In this document: in pieces, positions 1 to 7,136 of the stretch
Layout of the letters: the number at the start of each line of letters is the position of its first letter
How positions within the stretch are numbered: position 1 is the first letter of the stretch
Source: Peptococcaceae bacterium
GTDB taxonomy: Bacteria > Bacillota > Desulfotomaculia > Desulfotomaculales > UBA12532
NCBI GenBank assembly: GCA_003445475.1
Contig: DMDP01000129.1
Span: 1 to 9,043, forward strand
Direction of reading: 5' to 3'
DNA length: 9,043 nt
Translations under genes and position numbers: made by a program
Notes under the pieces: generated by a model
The model's input: the letters and a program-made list of their open reading frames with translations, nothing else
Told to the model about the DNA's origin: nothing
Databases searched by the model: none

Positions 1-1956
1 GTCGAAGAGGTAAGAAAATACGCCGAGACACTTCCGGGAGTGGCCGTGGCCCGGGACTACCTTTTCATGTGCTCGGATCCGGGCCAGGAATTGATCAAAC
101 AGGATATCAGGGACGGCGTCATTGATCGGGTGGTAGTGGCGGCCTGTACCCCGCGGACGCACGAGCCCATCTTCCGCAAAGCGGTGGAAGACGGCGGACT
201 CAACAAGTACTTGATGGAAATGGCGAACATCCGCGACCAGGACAGCTGGGCGCACTGGCACGACAAGGAGGGTGCCACCGCCAAGGCGAAGAAACTAGTC
301 GCCAGCGCGGTAGCCAAGGCGGCACTCCTGGAGCCGCTCGAAGACCGGTTTGTGGACGTGACGCGCACCTCGCTGGTCATCGGCGGCGGCGTTTCCGGCA
401 TGTTTGCCGCGCTCGATCTGGCCAACGCGGGTTACAAGGTCTACCTGGTCGAGAAAAACCCGTCCATCGGCGGCAACATGGCCAAGCTCGACAAGACCTT
501 CCCCACGAACGACTGCTCGGCGTGTATCCTCACCCCCATCATGGTGCAGGTGGGAACCCACCCCAACATCGAGCTCATGACCTACTCCGAGGTCGAAGCG
601 GTTGAAGGCTCGATCGGCAACTTCAAGGTTAAGGTTAGAAAGAAGCAGACGTACGTCGACTGGACCAAGTGCACCGGTTGCGGCGACTGCGTGGAGGCCT
701 GCCCGGCCAAGGTTCCGAACGAGTTCAACGAGGGCATGGACAAGCGCAAGGCCATCTACATCGAGTTCCCGCAGGCGGTGCCCAAACGGGCCGTGCTCGA
801 CATCGAGCACTGCATCAACTGCGCGAAGCGCACCATCGGCACCGAGCCCAGGATCCACTCCAAGACCGGTGAGCCCATCCTCGCGCCCTGCGAGAAGGTC
901 TGCAAGACGGGTGCCTGCAACCGCACCATAGCGTGGAACCCCGAGGGCGAGATCGTGGAGCTCGACGTCGGCACCATCATCGTGGCCACCGGTTACAAGG
1001 TCATGGACAAGGCCCCGTTCAAGGAATACGCGCCGCAATCGCCCAACGTGGTCACCGCCATGCAGCTGGAGCGTATCCTGTCGGCGACCGGTCCGACGGA
1101 AGGCGAGCTCAAGCGCCCCTCGGACGGCGAGAAGCCCAAGACCATTGCCTTCATCTCCTGCGTCGGCAGCCGGGACAAGAAACACCACACTTACTGCTCC
1201 AAGGTCTGCTGCATGTACATGCTTAAAGAGGCGCGGTTGATCAAGGAGAAATACCCGAACATCAACATCTACATCTTCTTTATCGACGTCAGAACCGGCG
1301 GCAAAGACTTCGAGGAGTACTACGACTACTGCCGCGGCCTGGGTATCAAGATGATTCGCGGGCGCGTCGGCGGGGTCGACGAGCTGCCGGGCGACCGGCT
1401 GCGGGTGCGCGCCTACGATGTGGACCTGGGTGCCCCCGTGGAACTGGAGGCCGACCTGGTCGTGCTGGCCACCGCCATCGAGCCCACGCCGGGTCTTGAG
1501 GAACTCGGCCGCAAGCTGGGTATCACCTGCGGCAGCGAAGGATTCCTCAAGGAAATGCACACCAAGCTGTATCCTGTGGAAACGTCGGTTAGGGGCATCT
1601 ACATTGCCGGATGTGCTCAGGGGCCGAAGGACATCCCCGAGTCCGTATCGCAGGCCCGCGCCGCTTCTTCGGCGGCCGCGGTGCCGCTGGCTCAGGGAAG
1701 AGCGGTGGTCGAGCCGCTTATTTCCGAAGTCGACCAGGGTAAGTGCAAGGGATGTGGCGTCTGCAAGGCATTTTGCCCGTTTTCGGCCATCACTATCGTG
1801 GACTGCAAAGGGAAGCCGCGGGCTAAGATCGACGAGGCCTTGTGCCGGGGCTGCGGCGTGTGTGTGGTAGCCTGCCCGGCCGGGGCCATAACCCTGCACG
1901 GGTTCACAAGCGAACAGATCGCAGCACAGATTGACGCCCTGACTGCCGGTGTTTGA
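1..1956 (+). CDS. hdrA: HdrA-family electron-bifurcating flavoprotein (5' truncated)
   Basis: This is the FAD and iron-sulfur subunit of a cytosolic heterodisulfide-reductase-type complex. The family bifurcates or confurcates electrons between a mid-potential carrier, ferredoxin and a third partner. The frame is open from base 1. The GTG at 40 is internal, because the residues before it match the family; about 20 N-terminal residues are missing. Counting from base 1, visible motifs are MCSDPG (Cys24), the FAD loop GGGVSG (128-133), NDCSAC (172, 175), a first ferredoxin motif (Cys224/227/230/234), a modified second motif (Cys271/274/297/301/306), C-x11-C-x3-CC (387/399/403/404, the family's cluster near FAD), and two C-terminal [4Fe-4S] motifs (582/585/588/592 and 615/618/621/625). 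The oddity is the roughly 22-residue spacer between Cys274 and Cys297. The gene lies 144 bases upstream of its likely MvhD-type partner. Family assignment is very secure; the bifurcation partners are inferred. Confidence 0.96.
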   Translation, partial: VEEVRKYAETLPGVAVARDYLFMCSDPGQELIKQDIRDGVIDRVVVAACTPRTHEPIFRKAVEDGGLNKYLMEMANIRDQDSWAHWHDKEGATAKAKKLVASAVAKAALLEPLEDRFVDVTRTSLVIGGGVSGMFAALDLANAGYKVYLVEKNPSIGGNMAKLDKTFPTNDCSACILTPIMVQVGTHPNIELMTYSEVEAVEGSIGNFKVKVRKKQTYVDWTKCTGCGDCVEACPAKVPNEFNEGMDKRKAIYIEFPQAVPKRAVLDIEHCINCAKRTIGTEPRIHSKTGEPILAPCEKVCKTGACNRTIAWNPEGEIVELDVGTIIVATGYKVMDKAPFKEYAPQSPNVVTAMQLERILSATGPTEGELKRPSDGEKPKTIAFISCVGSRDKKHHTYCSKVCCMYMLKEARLIKEKYPNINIYIFFIDVRTGGKDFEEYYDYCRGLGIKMIRGRVGGVDELPGDRLRVRAYDVDLGAPVELEADLVVLATAIEPTPGLEELGRKLGITCGSEGFLKEMHTKLYPVETSVRGIYIAGCAQGPKDIPESVSQARAASSAAAVPLAQGRAVVEPLISEVDQGKCKGCGVCKAFCPFSAITIVDCKGKPRAKIDEALCRGCGVCVVACPAGAITLHGFTSEQIAAQIDALTAGV

Positions 1957-2087
1957 ACGGTGTGATTAGTTCAAGGTGATTGGAGTGAGGAAAAATTCAG
2001 TGCTAGGTCGACATCGGCCGGGAAAGGAGGGACAAGGAGCGTAACATCACCGGGTTTGAGAAGAAAATCACTTGTTGCAACAAAGAA

Positions 2088-2095
2088 GGGGGGAG
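2088..2095 (+). promoter_or_regulatory. Ribosome binding site fixing the TTG start at 2101
   Basis: A run of six G followed by AG ends five bases before TTG at 2101. It supports that start over the upstream in-frame TTG at 2056. The nearest purine-rich site to 2056 (AAGGAG at 2034-2039) is 16 bases away, too far for normal initiation. Starting at 2101 also leaves only six or seven residues before the conserved PKIVAF...CNWC segment, as is usual for MvhD proteins. Confidence 0.6.
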
Positions 2096-2100
2096 CGGAA

Positions 2101-3135
2101 TTGGGTACGGTGTTTGAACCCAAGATCGTTGCGTTCCTGTGTAATTGGTGCAGTTATGCTGGAGCCGACCTGGCAGGTTCCACCCGCAGGGAGTACCCGC
2201 CGAACGTGTTCGTTATACGTGTTCCGTGTTCCGGACGTGTGGGGCCGGAGCAGGTTCTGCGAGCCTTCCTCCGCGGCGCGGACGGCGTGCTGGTCGCGGG
2301 CTGTCATCCCGGGGACTGCCACTACCTGAAGGGCAACCTAGCCGCGGAGCGCCGGGTCAAGTCGCTCTACTGGTTGATTGATTTGCTAAACATTGACAGA
2401 AGGCGCTTCCGGCTTGAGTGGATTTCGGCATCGGAGGGCGCCAAGTTCGCGAGCGTGGCCCGGGAGTTCACCAAGGATGTCCGGGGGCTCGGCCCCAGTA
2501 ACATCCGGCTGTCGGAAGCCGATTACCAGACCGCCCTGCGAATGGCCTCGTGGATGGAGGCCCTGGACGCGGTTTCGGAAAGTGTTGAGCGGGGCGAAGA
2601 ACCTCCCTGCAAGGGCGTTGTGTTCTCCCAAGCTTTCAGGCTGTCCGTACCGTACCGCTCGCAAGTTCCCGCCGCGCAGAGCTGGATTGTGGCCGACCCT
2701 AGCCTGTGCGTCGGCTGCCGTATCTGCGAGGCGGTTTGCTCGCTGAAGCACGAGGGAGAGGTGAACCCGGCGCTGGCGCGTTTGCGTATCGTCAACGAAT
2801 CCACCGGGCCCCTGGCCCGGATAAAGTGTCTGCAGGACGTGTGCCGGCAGTGCAAGGGTGCCGACTGTGTGGCCGCGTGCCCGACCGGAGCGCTCCACGT
2901 GGATCCCGTCACCGGGGCGCGGGTGATCGACGGCAACCTGTGCATCGGCTGCCGGAACTGCGAGGAGGCCTGCCAGTGGAAGATGATCTCGTACGCGCCG
3001 GCAAAGAACGTCTGCTTCAAGTGCGACCTCTGCGGCGGCGACCCCGCGTGCGTCGATGCTTGCCCGGCGGGGGCGTTGAAACTGGTTGTGACGGAAAGGA
3101 GTGCTACCGATGACGCCGTACGGATGGCAGGGTAA
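2101..3135 (+). CDS. MvhD-polyferredoxin fusion protein linking AOR to HdrA
   Basis: This 344-residue protein is a fusion of two electron carriers. Residues 1 to about 140 are an MvhD/FlpD-type domain, which normally carries electrons from a hydrogenase or dehydrogenase to HdrA through a [2Fe-2S] centre. Its marks are FLCNWC (Cys14, 17), CSGRV (Cys43) and GCHPGDCHY (Cys68, 73). Residues about 140-198 form a helical linker. Residues about 199-335 are a DmsB/BamC-like ferredoxin with cysteine groups 203/206/209/213, 243/248/251/256/260, 281/284/287/291 and 305/308/311/317/321. These 18 cysteines are enough for four [4Fe-4S] clusters. No signal peptide or membrane segment is seen, so it acts in the cytosol. 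The stop codon lies inside the start of the AOR gene (26-base overlap), which implies translational coupling. The polyferredoxin half is the kind of subunit that accompanies AOR-family enzymes, so the fusion should connect AOR and HdrA directly. Start TTG 2101 was chosen over TTG 2056. Confidence 0.93.
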   Translation: MGTVFEPKIVAFLCNWCSYAGADLAGSTRREYPPNVFVIRVPCSGRVGPEQVLRAFLRGADGVLVAGCHPGDCHYLKGNLAAERRVKSLYWLIDLLNIDRRRFRLEWISASEGAKFASVAREFTKDVRGLGPSNIRLSEADYQTALRMASWMEALDAVSESVERGEEPPCKGVVFSQAFRLSVPYRSQVPAAQSWIVADPSLCVGCRICEAVCSLKHEGEVNPALARLRIVNESTGPLARIKCLQDVCRQCKGADCVAACPTGALHVDPVTGARVIDGNLCIGCRNCEEACQWKMISYAPAKNVCFKCDLCGGDPACVDACPAGALKLVVTERSATDDAVRMAG

Positions 3136-5260
3136 AATCCTCAGGGTCGATCTCAGTTCGGGGGTCATTAGTGAAGAGCCGACGCTGCCCACCTACGAAG
3201 CCTTCGTCGGTGGCATCGGCATAGGCTACAAGGTTATCTGGGACGAGGCGCCGACGGCCGACCCCTTCAGCTCGGAAAACAGGATAGTGTTTGCCGTGGG
3301 ACCCTTGACGGGAACACACGCGCCGAGCTCGGGACGCACCGAAGTCACCAGCATCTCGCCACACGTATACGCGCCCCTGGCGAAGCGGGCCCTGGTAAGC
3401 CGTAGCGGCATGGGCGGTTACTGGGGCGCCGAGCTGAAATTTGCCGGGTACGATGCCATCATTATCCAGGGTAAGGCTGCCAGACCCGTCTACCTGTGGA
3501 TTAAGGATGGGCAGGCCGTTATCAAGAGCGCGGAACACCTTTGGGGAACCGACGCCTTCACCGTCCAGGAGCGTATACGCGAGGAACTCGGTGAACCGAA
3601 GGCGCAGATTGCCTGTATCGGGCCCGCGGGAGAAAACCTGGTGCGGATAGCTCCTATTCTGCACCGCAGTGGTAACGCGGCCGGACAGGGCGGTTTCGGC
3701 GCGGTGATGGGAGCCAAGAACCTGAAGGCAATCGCCGTGCGTGGCACCCGGGGTGTACAGGTGGCCGATGGCGATAAACTGAACGCGCTGATAAGGGAAA
3801 TACGCGGCATGATGCCAGGCCCGCTCGGATCCACGCCCCTTTCGGAGGGTACTCTCAGCTGGACGGAAAAGCACATCGACCCGCACGATATCAACAAGCA
3901 GGCGCTACGCTTCAATCAGACCAAGAGCTGTGCCCCGCACCTGAACAAGTACTTCGTGAAACATGCGGCCTGCTACTCCTGCCCGCTGGCCTGCTACGCT
4001 TATAATTACGTACCGGGTGCCGGCGGAGGTGCGGTCAGCTGCACCCAGTGGTTCTACTCCTGGTTAGGCAACCAGGATGAAGCTACTTTCGTGGCCAAGC
4101 AGCGGTGTGACCAATGGGGTATAGACACCTTTGAGATGTTCCCGATGATCCAGCTGGTTTGGTACCTGTTCGACACCCGGGTGGGCGACAAACGCATAAT
4201 CGATTATGTGTGTGAAGCTGGGATGTTAACGTCAGAACTCGTAACGGATCTGCAGGATTTACACTACCCGCCGGAGGGTAACCTGGGGTGCAAAGGTATA
4301 GAAACACTGCTGCGCATGATCGCCTTCAGGGAGAGCGCGTTGGGAGATATGCTCGCCGAGGGCTTCCGGCGCGCGGTGGACCTCCTAGCCGCCAGGTTCG
4401 AAGAGCTGTCGCTCCCGCAGGTTGCCGACGCCGTGAGAGGCTGGCTGCGAATGGAAGGCATTATGGGCGGCGTTGTCGGCGCAGACGGCGGCTGGGGCAT
4501 GTCCGGTCACTACGATCCCAGGACCTACGGCTATTACTGGGCAGTGAACTTTGCCGTCGAAAACCGCGACCCGAACCGGCACTCCATGACCAACCTCCTG
4601 GAATGGACCGGCCTGAGCTTTGAGCAGGCCCTGTCTATCGGCAGGAAGTATTGGGGAGAGGAAGTGGCCGACTGGGGTCTTTCCGACCTTGATCGTGACC
4701 GGAAAAAGCCGCTGACTTGGAACGATGCGTATTCCGCACGGGCCAACGCCGTTTTGTCCAGGTTCATCCACCTGCGGGCCTGCATAAAGGATATGCTGAC
4801 AGTTTGTGACTGGGTTTATCCCATGATGACCAGCGGCCTTGCGGAAAGGGACTATACGGGGGACATATCCCTGGAGTCCCGACTGTTCTCGGCGGTGACG
4901 GGCCTGGACGTGGACCAGGAAGGCCTGGACGAGATCGCGGAGCGGGTGTGGAATATGCACCGCGTTCTGACGCTGGTACAGTGGGGTGACTGGCAGCCCG
5001 TAAACCTCCGTAAGGAGCACGACCAGATCCCGGATCGCTACTTCACCCCGCTGGAAACGCACCTGCTACCACCCTTCCCACCGGCGCCCGAACCTCACCC
5101 CCCACTTGAGCGGGAGAAGTTCGAAGCGGTTAAAGCTGAGTATTACAAACTGATGGGCTGGGACGAGGAGACAGGGGTTCCGACCCGCGCCACCCTGGAG
5201 CGCCTTGGGCTTAAGGAAGTGGCGGACAGGCTGGAGAAAAGCGGGATTCCGCTGAAGTAG
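3110..5260 (+). CDS. AOR/BamB-family tungsten-bispyranopterin oxidoreductase
   Basis: This 716-residue enzyme belongs to the aldehyde:ferredoxin oxidoreductase family. Members hold a tungsten bis-pyranopterin cofactor and one [4Fe-4S] cluster. They oxidise aldehydes, reduce acids, or (BamB branch) reduce benzoyl-CoA. The N-terminal AFOR domain shows VGGIGIGYK, GPLTGT, SSGR and GGYWGAELKFAGYD. The cluster motif CYSCPLAC gives Cys288, 291 and 295. A conserved aspartate is at 339 (GIDTFE). Asp561 and Cys566 (D-x4-C) fit the distal pterin/cluster site of Pyrococcus AOR. The C-terminus has the family signature YYKLMGWDEETG. The protein is longer than classical archaeal AOR (about 600 residues) and nearer BamB (about 650) or larger relatives. 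ATG 3110 is preceded by AAGGAG at 3096-3101 with eight bases between; the in-frame GTG 3101 overlaps that site. Family is near certain. Substrate and direction are unknown, and no benzoate or aldehyde pathway gene is in view. Confidence 0.94.
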   Translation: MTPYGWQGKILRVDLSSGVISEEPTLPTYEAFVGGIGIGYKVIWDEAPTADPFSSENRIVFAVGPLTGTHAPSSGRTEVTSISPHVYAPLAKRALVSRSGMGGYWGAELKFAGYDAIIIQGKAARPVYLWIKDGQAVIKSAEHLWGTDAFTVQERIREELGEPKAQIACIGPAGENLVRIAPILHRSGNAAGQGGFGAVMGAKNLKAIAVRGTRGVQVADGDKLNALIREIRGMMPGPLGSTPLSEGTLSWTEKHIDPHDINKQALRFNQTKSCAPHLNKYFVKHAACYSCPLACYAYNYVPGAGGGAVSCTQWFYSWLGNQDEATFVAKQRCDQWGIDTFEMFPMIQLVWYLFDTRVGDKRIIDYVCEAGMLTSELVTDLQDLHYPPEGNLGCKGIETLLRMIAFRESALGDMLAEGFRRAVDLLAARFEELSLPQVADAVRGWLRMEGIMGGVVGADGGWGMSGHYDPRTYGYYWAVNFAVENRDPNRHSMTNLLEWTGLSFEQALSIGRKYWGEEVADWGLSDLDRDRKKPLTWNDAYSARANAVLSRFIHLRACIKDMLTVCDWVYPMMTSGLAERDYTGDISLESRLFSAVTGLDVDQEGLDEIAERVWNMHRVLTLVQWGDWQPVNLRKEHDQIPDRYFTPLETHLLPPFPPAPEPHPPLEREKFEAVKAEYYKLMGWDEETGVPTRATLERLGLKEVADRLEKSGIPLK

Positions 5261-5276
5261 TTGACTCCCGGTACGG

Positions 5277-5308
5277 AAGCGGCCGGCCACGCACAGGGCC
5301 GGCCGCTT
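5277..5308 (+). terminator. Probable terminator or attenuator hairpin after the AOR gene
   Basis: A perfect 12-base-pair inverted repeat (AAGCGGCCGGCC / GGCCGGCCGCTT) encloses an eight-base loop, starting 16 bases after the AOR stop. The stem would be very stable in RNA. The T run after it is short and partly inside the stem, so termination may be incomplete or Rho-assisted. It marks the likely 3' end of the redox operon. Confidence 0.65.
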
Positions 5309-5319
5309 TGCCGACCGCA

Positions 5320-5343
5320 CGCGGCGCCGGACGCGGTGCCGCG
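5320..5343 (+). repeat. Second GC-rich stem-loop before the radical SAM gene
   Basis: CGCGGCGCC (5320-5328) pairs with GGTGCCGCG (5335-5343) over nine positions with one G-U pair and a six-base loop. It lies 11 bases after the first hairpin and ends 28 bases before the GTG start of the next gene, just ahead of its AGGAAGG ribosome site. It may act with the first hairpin as a transcript boundary or processing signal. No -35/-10 promoter is visible between the AOR stop and the radical SAM start. Confidence 0.4.
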
Positions 5344-5371
5344 GGGGGCAAAGAGGAAGGTGGTTGGCCGC

Positions 5372-6766
5372 GTGAAGACGCTCTTGATTAACCCGCCGGC
5401 CGCCGAAATGCCGGACCCTTTCACAATGGAGCGCCGGAGGCCCGCGAAATCGTGGGTGCCCCTGGGGGTGGCATACCTGGGCGCCGCGTTGCGCGCGGCG
5501 GGCCACGACGTAACGGTGCGCGACATGCACTCCTTTTCGTGGGCCGAGGTTGAGTCTGAGCTGCGGGCGATCGGCCCGGACGTCGTCGGCGTCAGCTGTT
5601 TCACCATGTGGCGTTCCGGAGCGCTGGAGGTGGCGCGGATGGCCAAGGAGCTCAATCCGGACGTTACGGTGATTCTTGGGGGGCCGCACTCCACTTTCTT
5701 TCCGGCACACATCTTTGAGCCCGCTCCGGTTGACGCCGTCGTGCTAGGGGAAGGTGAACAGACGTTGGTGGAGTTGGTCGGGGTCCTTGAGCGGGGGGAG
5801 GACCCCGTCGGCGTGAAGGGGCTGGTTTTGCGGCGGGACGGGGTCGTTGTGGAGACGGGATCGCGGCCGCGGCTGGCGGAACTGGACACCCTGCCCTTCC
5901 CGCTCTATGACCACGTCGACCTGGCGGAATACAAGTCGCCGGAAATCCCGCCCCCTTTTCAGCCCCTGGCAGGCACCCACATAATCACCTCACGCGGGTG
6001 CCCTTTCTCGTGCCGCTTCTGTTCGGTGCCATCCTTCTGGGGGCGCAGGTGGAGGGCCCGTTCACCGGGCAACGTCGCGGACGAACTGGAATGGCTTTAC
6101 AAAGACTACAACGTCCGTCATGTTTATTTTTCCGATGATTTGTTCTCGTTTGACCGTGAGCGGGTCGCCGCAATATGCCGCGAAATACTTCGCCGGAAAC
6201 TTGACATCGTGTGGATGGCCGAGACGCGAGTCGACTGCGTAGACCGGGAAATGCTGAGGTGGATGCGGCGGGCCGGTTGCTACCGTATCTACTACGGCGT
6301 TGAGTCGGGGAGCGCGCGCATACTCAGAAACATTAACAAGGGCGTCACCCCCGACCAGATAAAGTACGCCTTTAAGATCACGCATGAGGCCGGTATCCAG
6401 CCCTGCGCGTTCTTGATGGTCGGCAATCCGGGAGAGGACGAAAGTACCATTGACGAGACTATCGCCCTGGTGAGGGAGATTCGCCCTGCTACGACCCCGA
6501 TCATCGGCCTCACCCAACTTATGCCGGCAACCCATCTTTACGAGCAAGGCAAGGCCGCCGGGCTTGTTAGCGACGACTTCTGGCGCGGCAACCGACACGC
6601 ACCCTTTTATACCGCGGAGCATTCGGTCGAAGAATTGGTAGAATTACAGTTTCGGCTAACGAGGGGCGTGGCGCCCGAACTCTACCGCATGCTTGAAGCG
6701 ATGGGCCTAGGCTCAGGCTACCTTCACCTGCGCCGTTTACTAGGTCGGGCGGGAAGGGTGCAATAA
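5372..6766 (+). CDS. B12-binding-domain radical SAM protein (BchE/P-methylase-like)
   Basis: This 464-residue protein is a class B (cobalamin-dependent type) radical SAM enzyme. Members perform methylations, ring closures or rearrangements using S-adenosylmethionine and often cobalamin. Residues 1 to about 150 form a Rossmann-like B12-binding domain, with LLINPPA at the start, GVAYLGAALRAAGHDV, VVGVSCFTMW, ILGGPHSTF and VLGEGEQT. The cobalamin histidine motif D-x-H-x2-G is not intact: DMHSFS is present without the glycine, as is common in this group. The radical SAM cluster motif is SRGCPFSCRFC (Cys210, 214, 217). It is followed by YFSDDLF, GVESGS (309-314) and GNPGEDE, typical of the SAM-binding barrel. 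The GTG at 5372 follows AGGAAGG at a suitable distance, and the upstream frame to 5261 lacks family-like sequence. Two hairpins separate it from the AOR gene, so shared function is uncertain. Substrate cannot be deduced; Mg-protoporphyrin cyclase, hopanoid or lipid methylases and many uncharacterised relatives share this layout. Confidence 0.93.
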   Translation: MKTLLINPPAAEMPDPFTMERRRPAKSWVPLGVAYLGAALRAAGHDVTVRDMHSFSWAEVESELRAIGPDVVGVSCFTMWRSGALEVARMAKELNPDVTVILGGPHSTFFPAHIFEPAPVDAVVLGEGEQTLVELVGVLERGEDPVGVKGLVLRRDGVVVETGSRPRLAELDTLPFPLYDHVDLAEYKSPEIPPPFQPLAGTHIITSRGCPFSCRFCSVPSFWGRRWRARSPGNVADELEWLYKDYNVRHVYFSDDLFSFDRERVAAICREILRRKLDIVWMAETRVDCVDREMLRWMRRAGCYRIYYGVESGSARILRNINKGVTPDQIKYAFKITHEAGIQPCAFLMVGNPGEDESTIDETIALVREIRPATTPIIGLTQLMPATHLYEQGKAAGLVSDDFWRGNRHAPFYTAEHSVEELVELQFRLTRGVAPELYRMLEAMGLGSGYLHLRRLLGRAGRVQ

Positions 6767-6795
6767 CGAGGTTTCTGAAAAACCCGGCAACCCTT
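6754..6795 (+). terminator. Composite stem-loop spanning the radical SAM stop codon
   Basis: An outer stem AAGGGT-GC (6754-6761) pairs with GC-A-ACCCTT (6787-6795) with one bulged A. An inner stem CG-A-GGTTT (6767-6774) pairs with AAACCCG (6780-6786) around the loop CTGAA. The stop codon lies in the five-base bulge between the two stems. Downstream is only a weak T-rich stretch (TTTCTT), so a role as terminator is plausible but not strong. Confidence 0.35.
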
Positions 6796-6796
6796 A

Positions 6797-7136
6797 CCCC
6801 ATACTTTCTTGCTGCATCCCCAGTTTCTGGTTAGAATCCGTAGCAACGCCTGTATCCTTCTTTTTGGTGAGGTACTTTTTCAGAGATATCTTCTTAGCGG
6901 TTGGCTCCGCCAGCGTCCTCGCCAGGCCGAGATGGTAACCTCGCCTGCGCCAAGAACGGTGCCCGAAGCTCCGCAAGTCGCGCCGCGAGCCAAGTCTCCC
7001 TCCTCCTTGGACGTCAGGCGGGTACGGCCCTTCGCCAACGGGCGACTTTGCGCAGCACCGGTAACGGCACCCCGTGCAAGCGAGGTTGACGCTGCGGTTG
7101 TGTACCCGTTGGTAGCCGCCACCTTGCCGCACGGCA
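6797..7136. other. Gap with no convincing gene; hairpin-rich block
   Basis: This gap between the radical SAM gene and the spoIIE promoter is open in several frames on both strands, but none looks like a known protein. The best minus-strand candidate starts with ATG at 7152 behind AAGGAAAG and runs to 6880 (90 residues, start MFCFDMPCGK). A second minus frame runs 7147-6794 and ends in a lysine-rich tail. A plus frame runs 6809-7156. Third-base GC preference in the two minus frames is weaker than in the neighbouring genes. Instead there are compact hairpins. GCGG/CCGC with inner TACC/GGTA and a four-base loop lies at 7094-7119. TCGCC/GGCGA with a four-base loop lies at 7032-7045. CCAAG/CTTGG lies at 6990-7010. 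The left part (6797-6900) is less GC-rich than the rest. It could be a structured RNA, a decayed gene or a small unrecognised gene. Confidence 0.35.

Noticed and set aside
295..1899. Long open frame (534 codons) on the minus strand opposite hdrA
   Set aside because: It is a GC-bias shadow. The plus strand carries unmistakable HdrA motifs in every domain, while the minus translation has no family-like features.
5286..5330. c-di-GMP-I (GEMM) riboswitch suggested by CACGCACAGGGC at 5288-5299
   Set aside because: Only this short string resembles the motif. The following conserved GCAAACC, the GNRA-type stem and the second conserved strand are missing, and the bases are explained by the perfect hairpin.
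5261..5371. N-terminal extension of the radical SAM protein from TTG 5261
   Set aside because: It would begin directly after the AOR stop, run through two hairpins, have no ribosome site and add residues unlike the family. GTG 5372 fits better.
7031..7037. Second Spo0A box on the minus strand (TTCGCCA)
   Set aside because: It fits only the degenerate form, lies inside a GC-rich hairpin and is more than 130 bases from the promoter; chance is likely.
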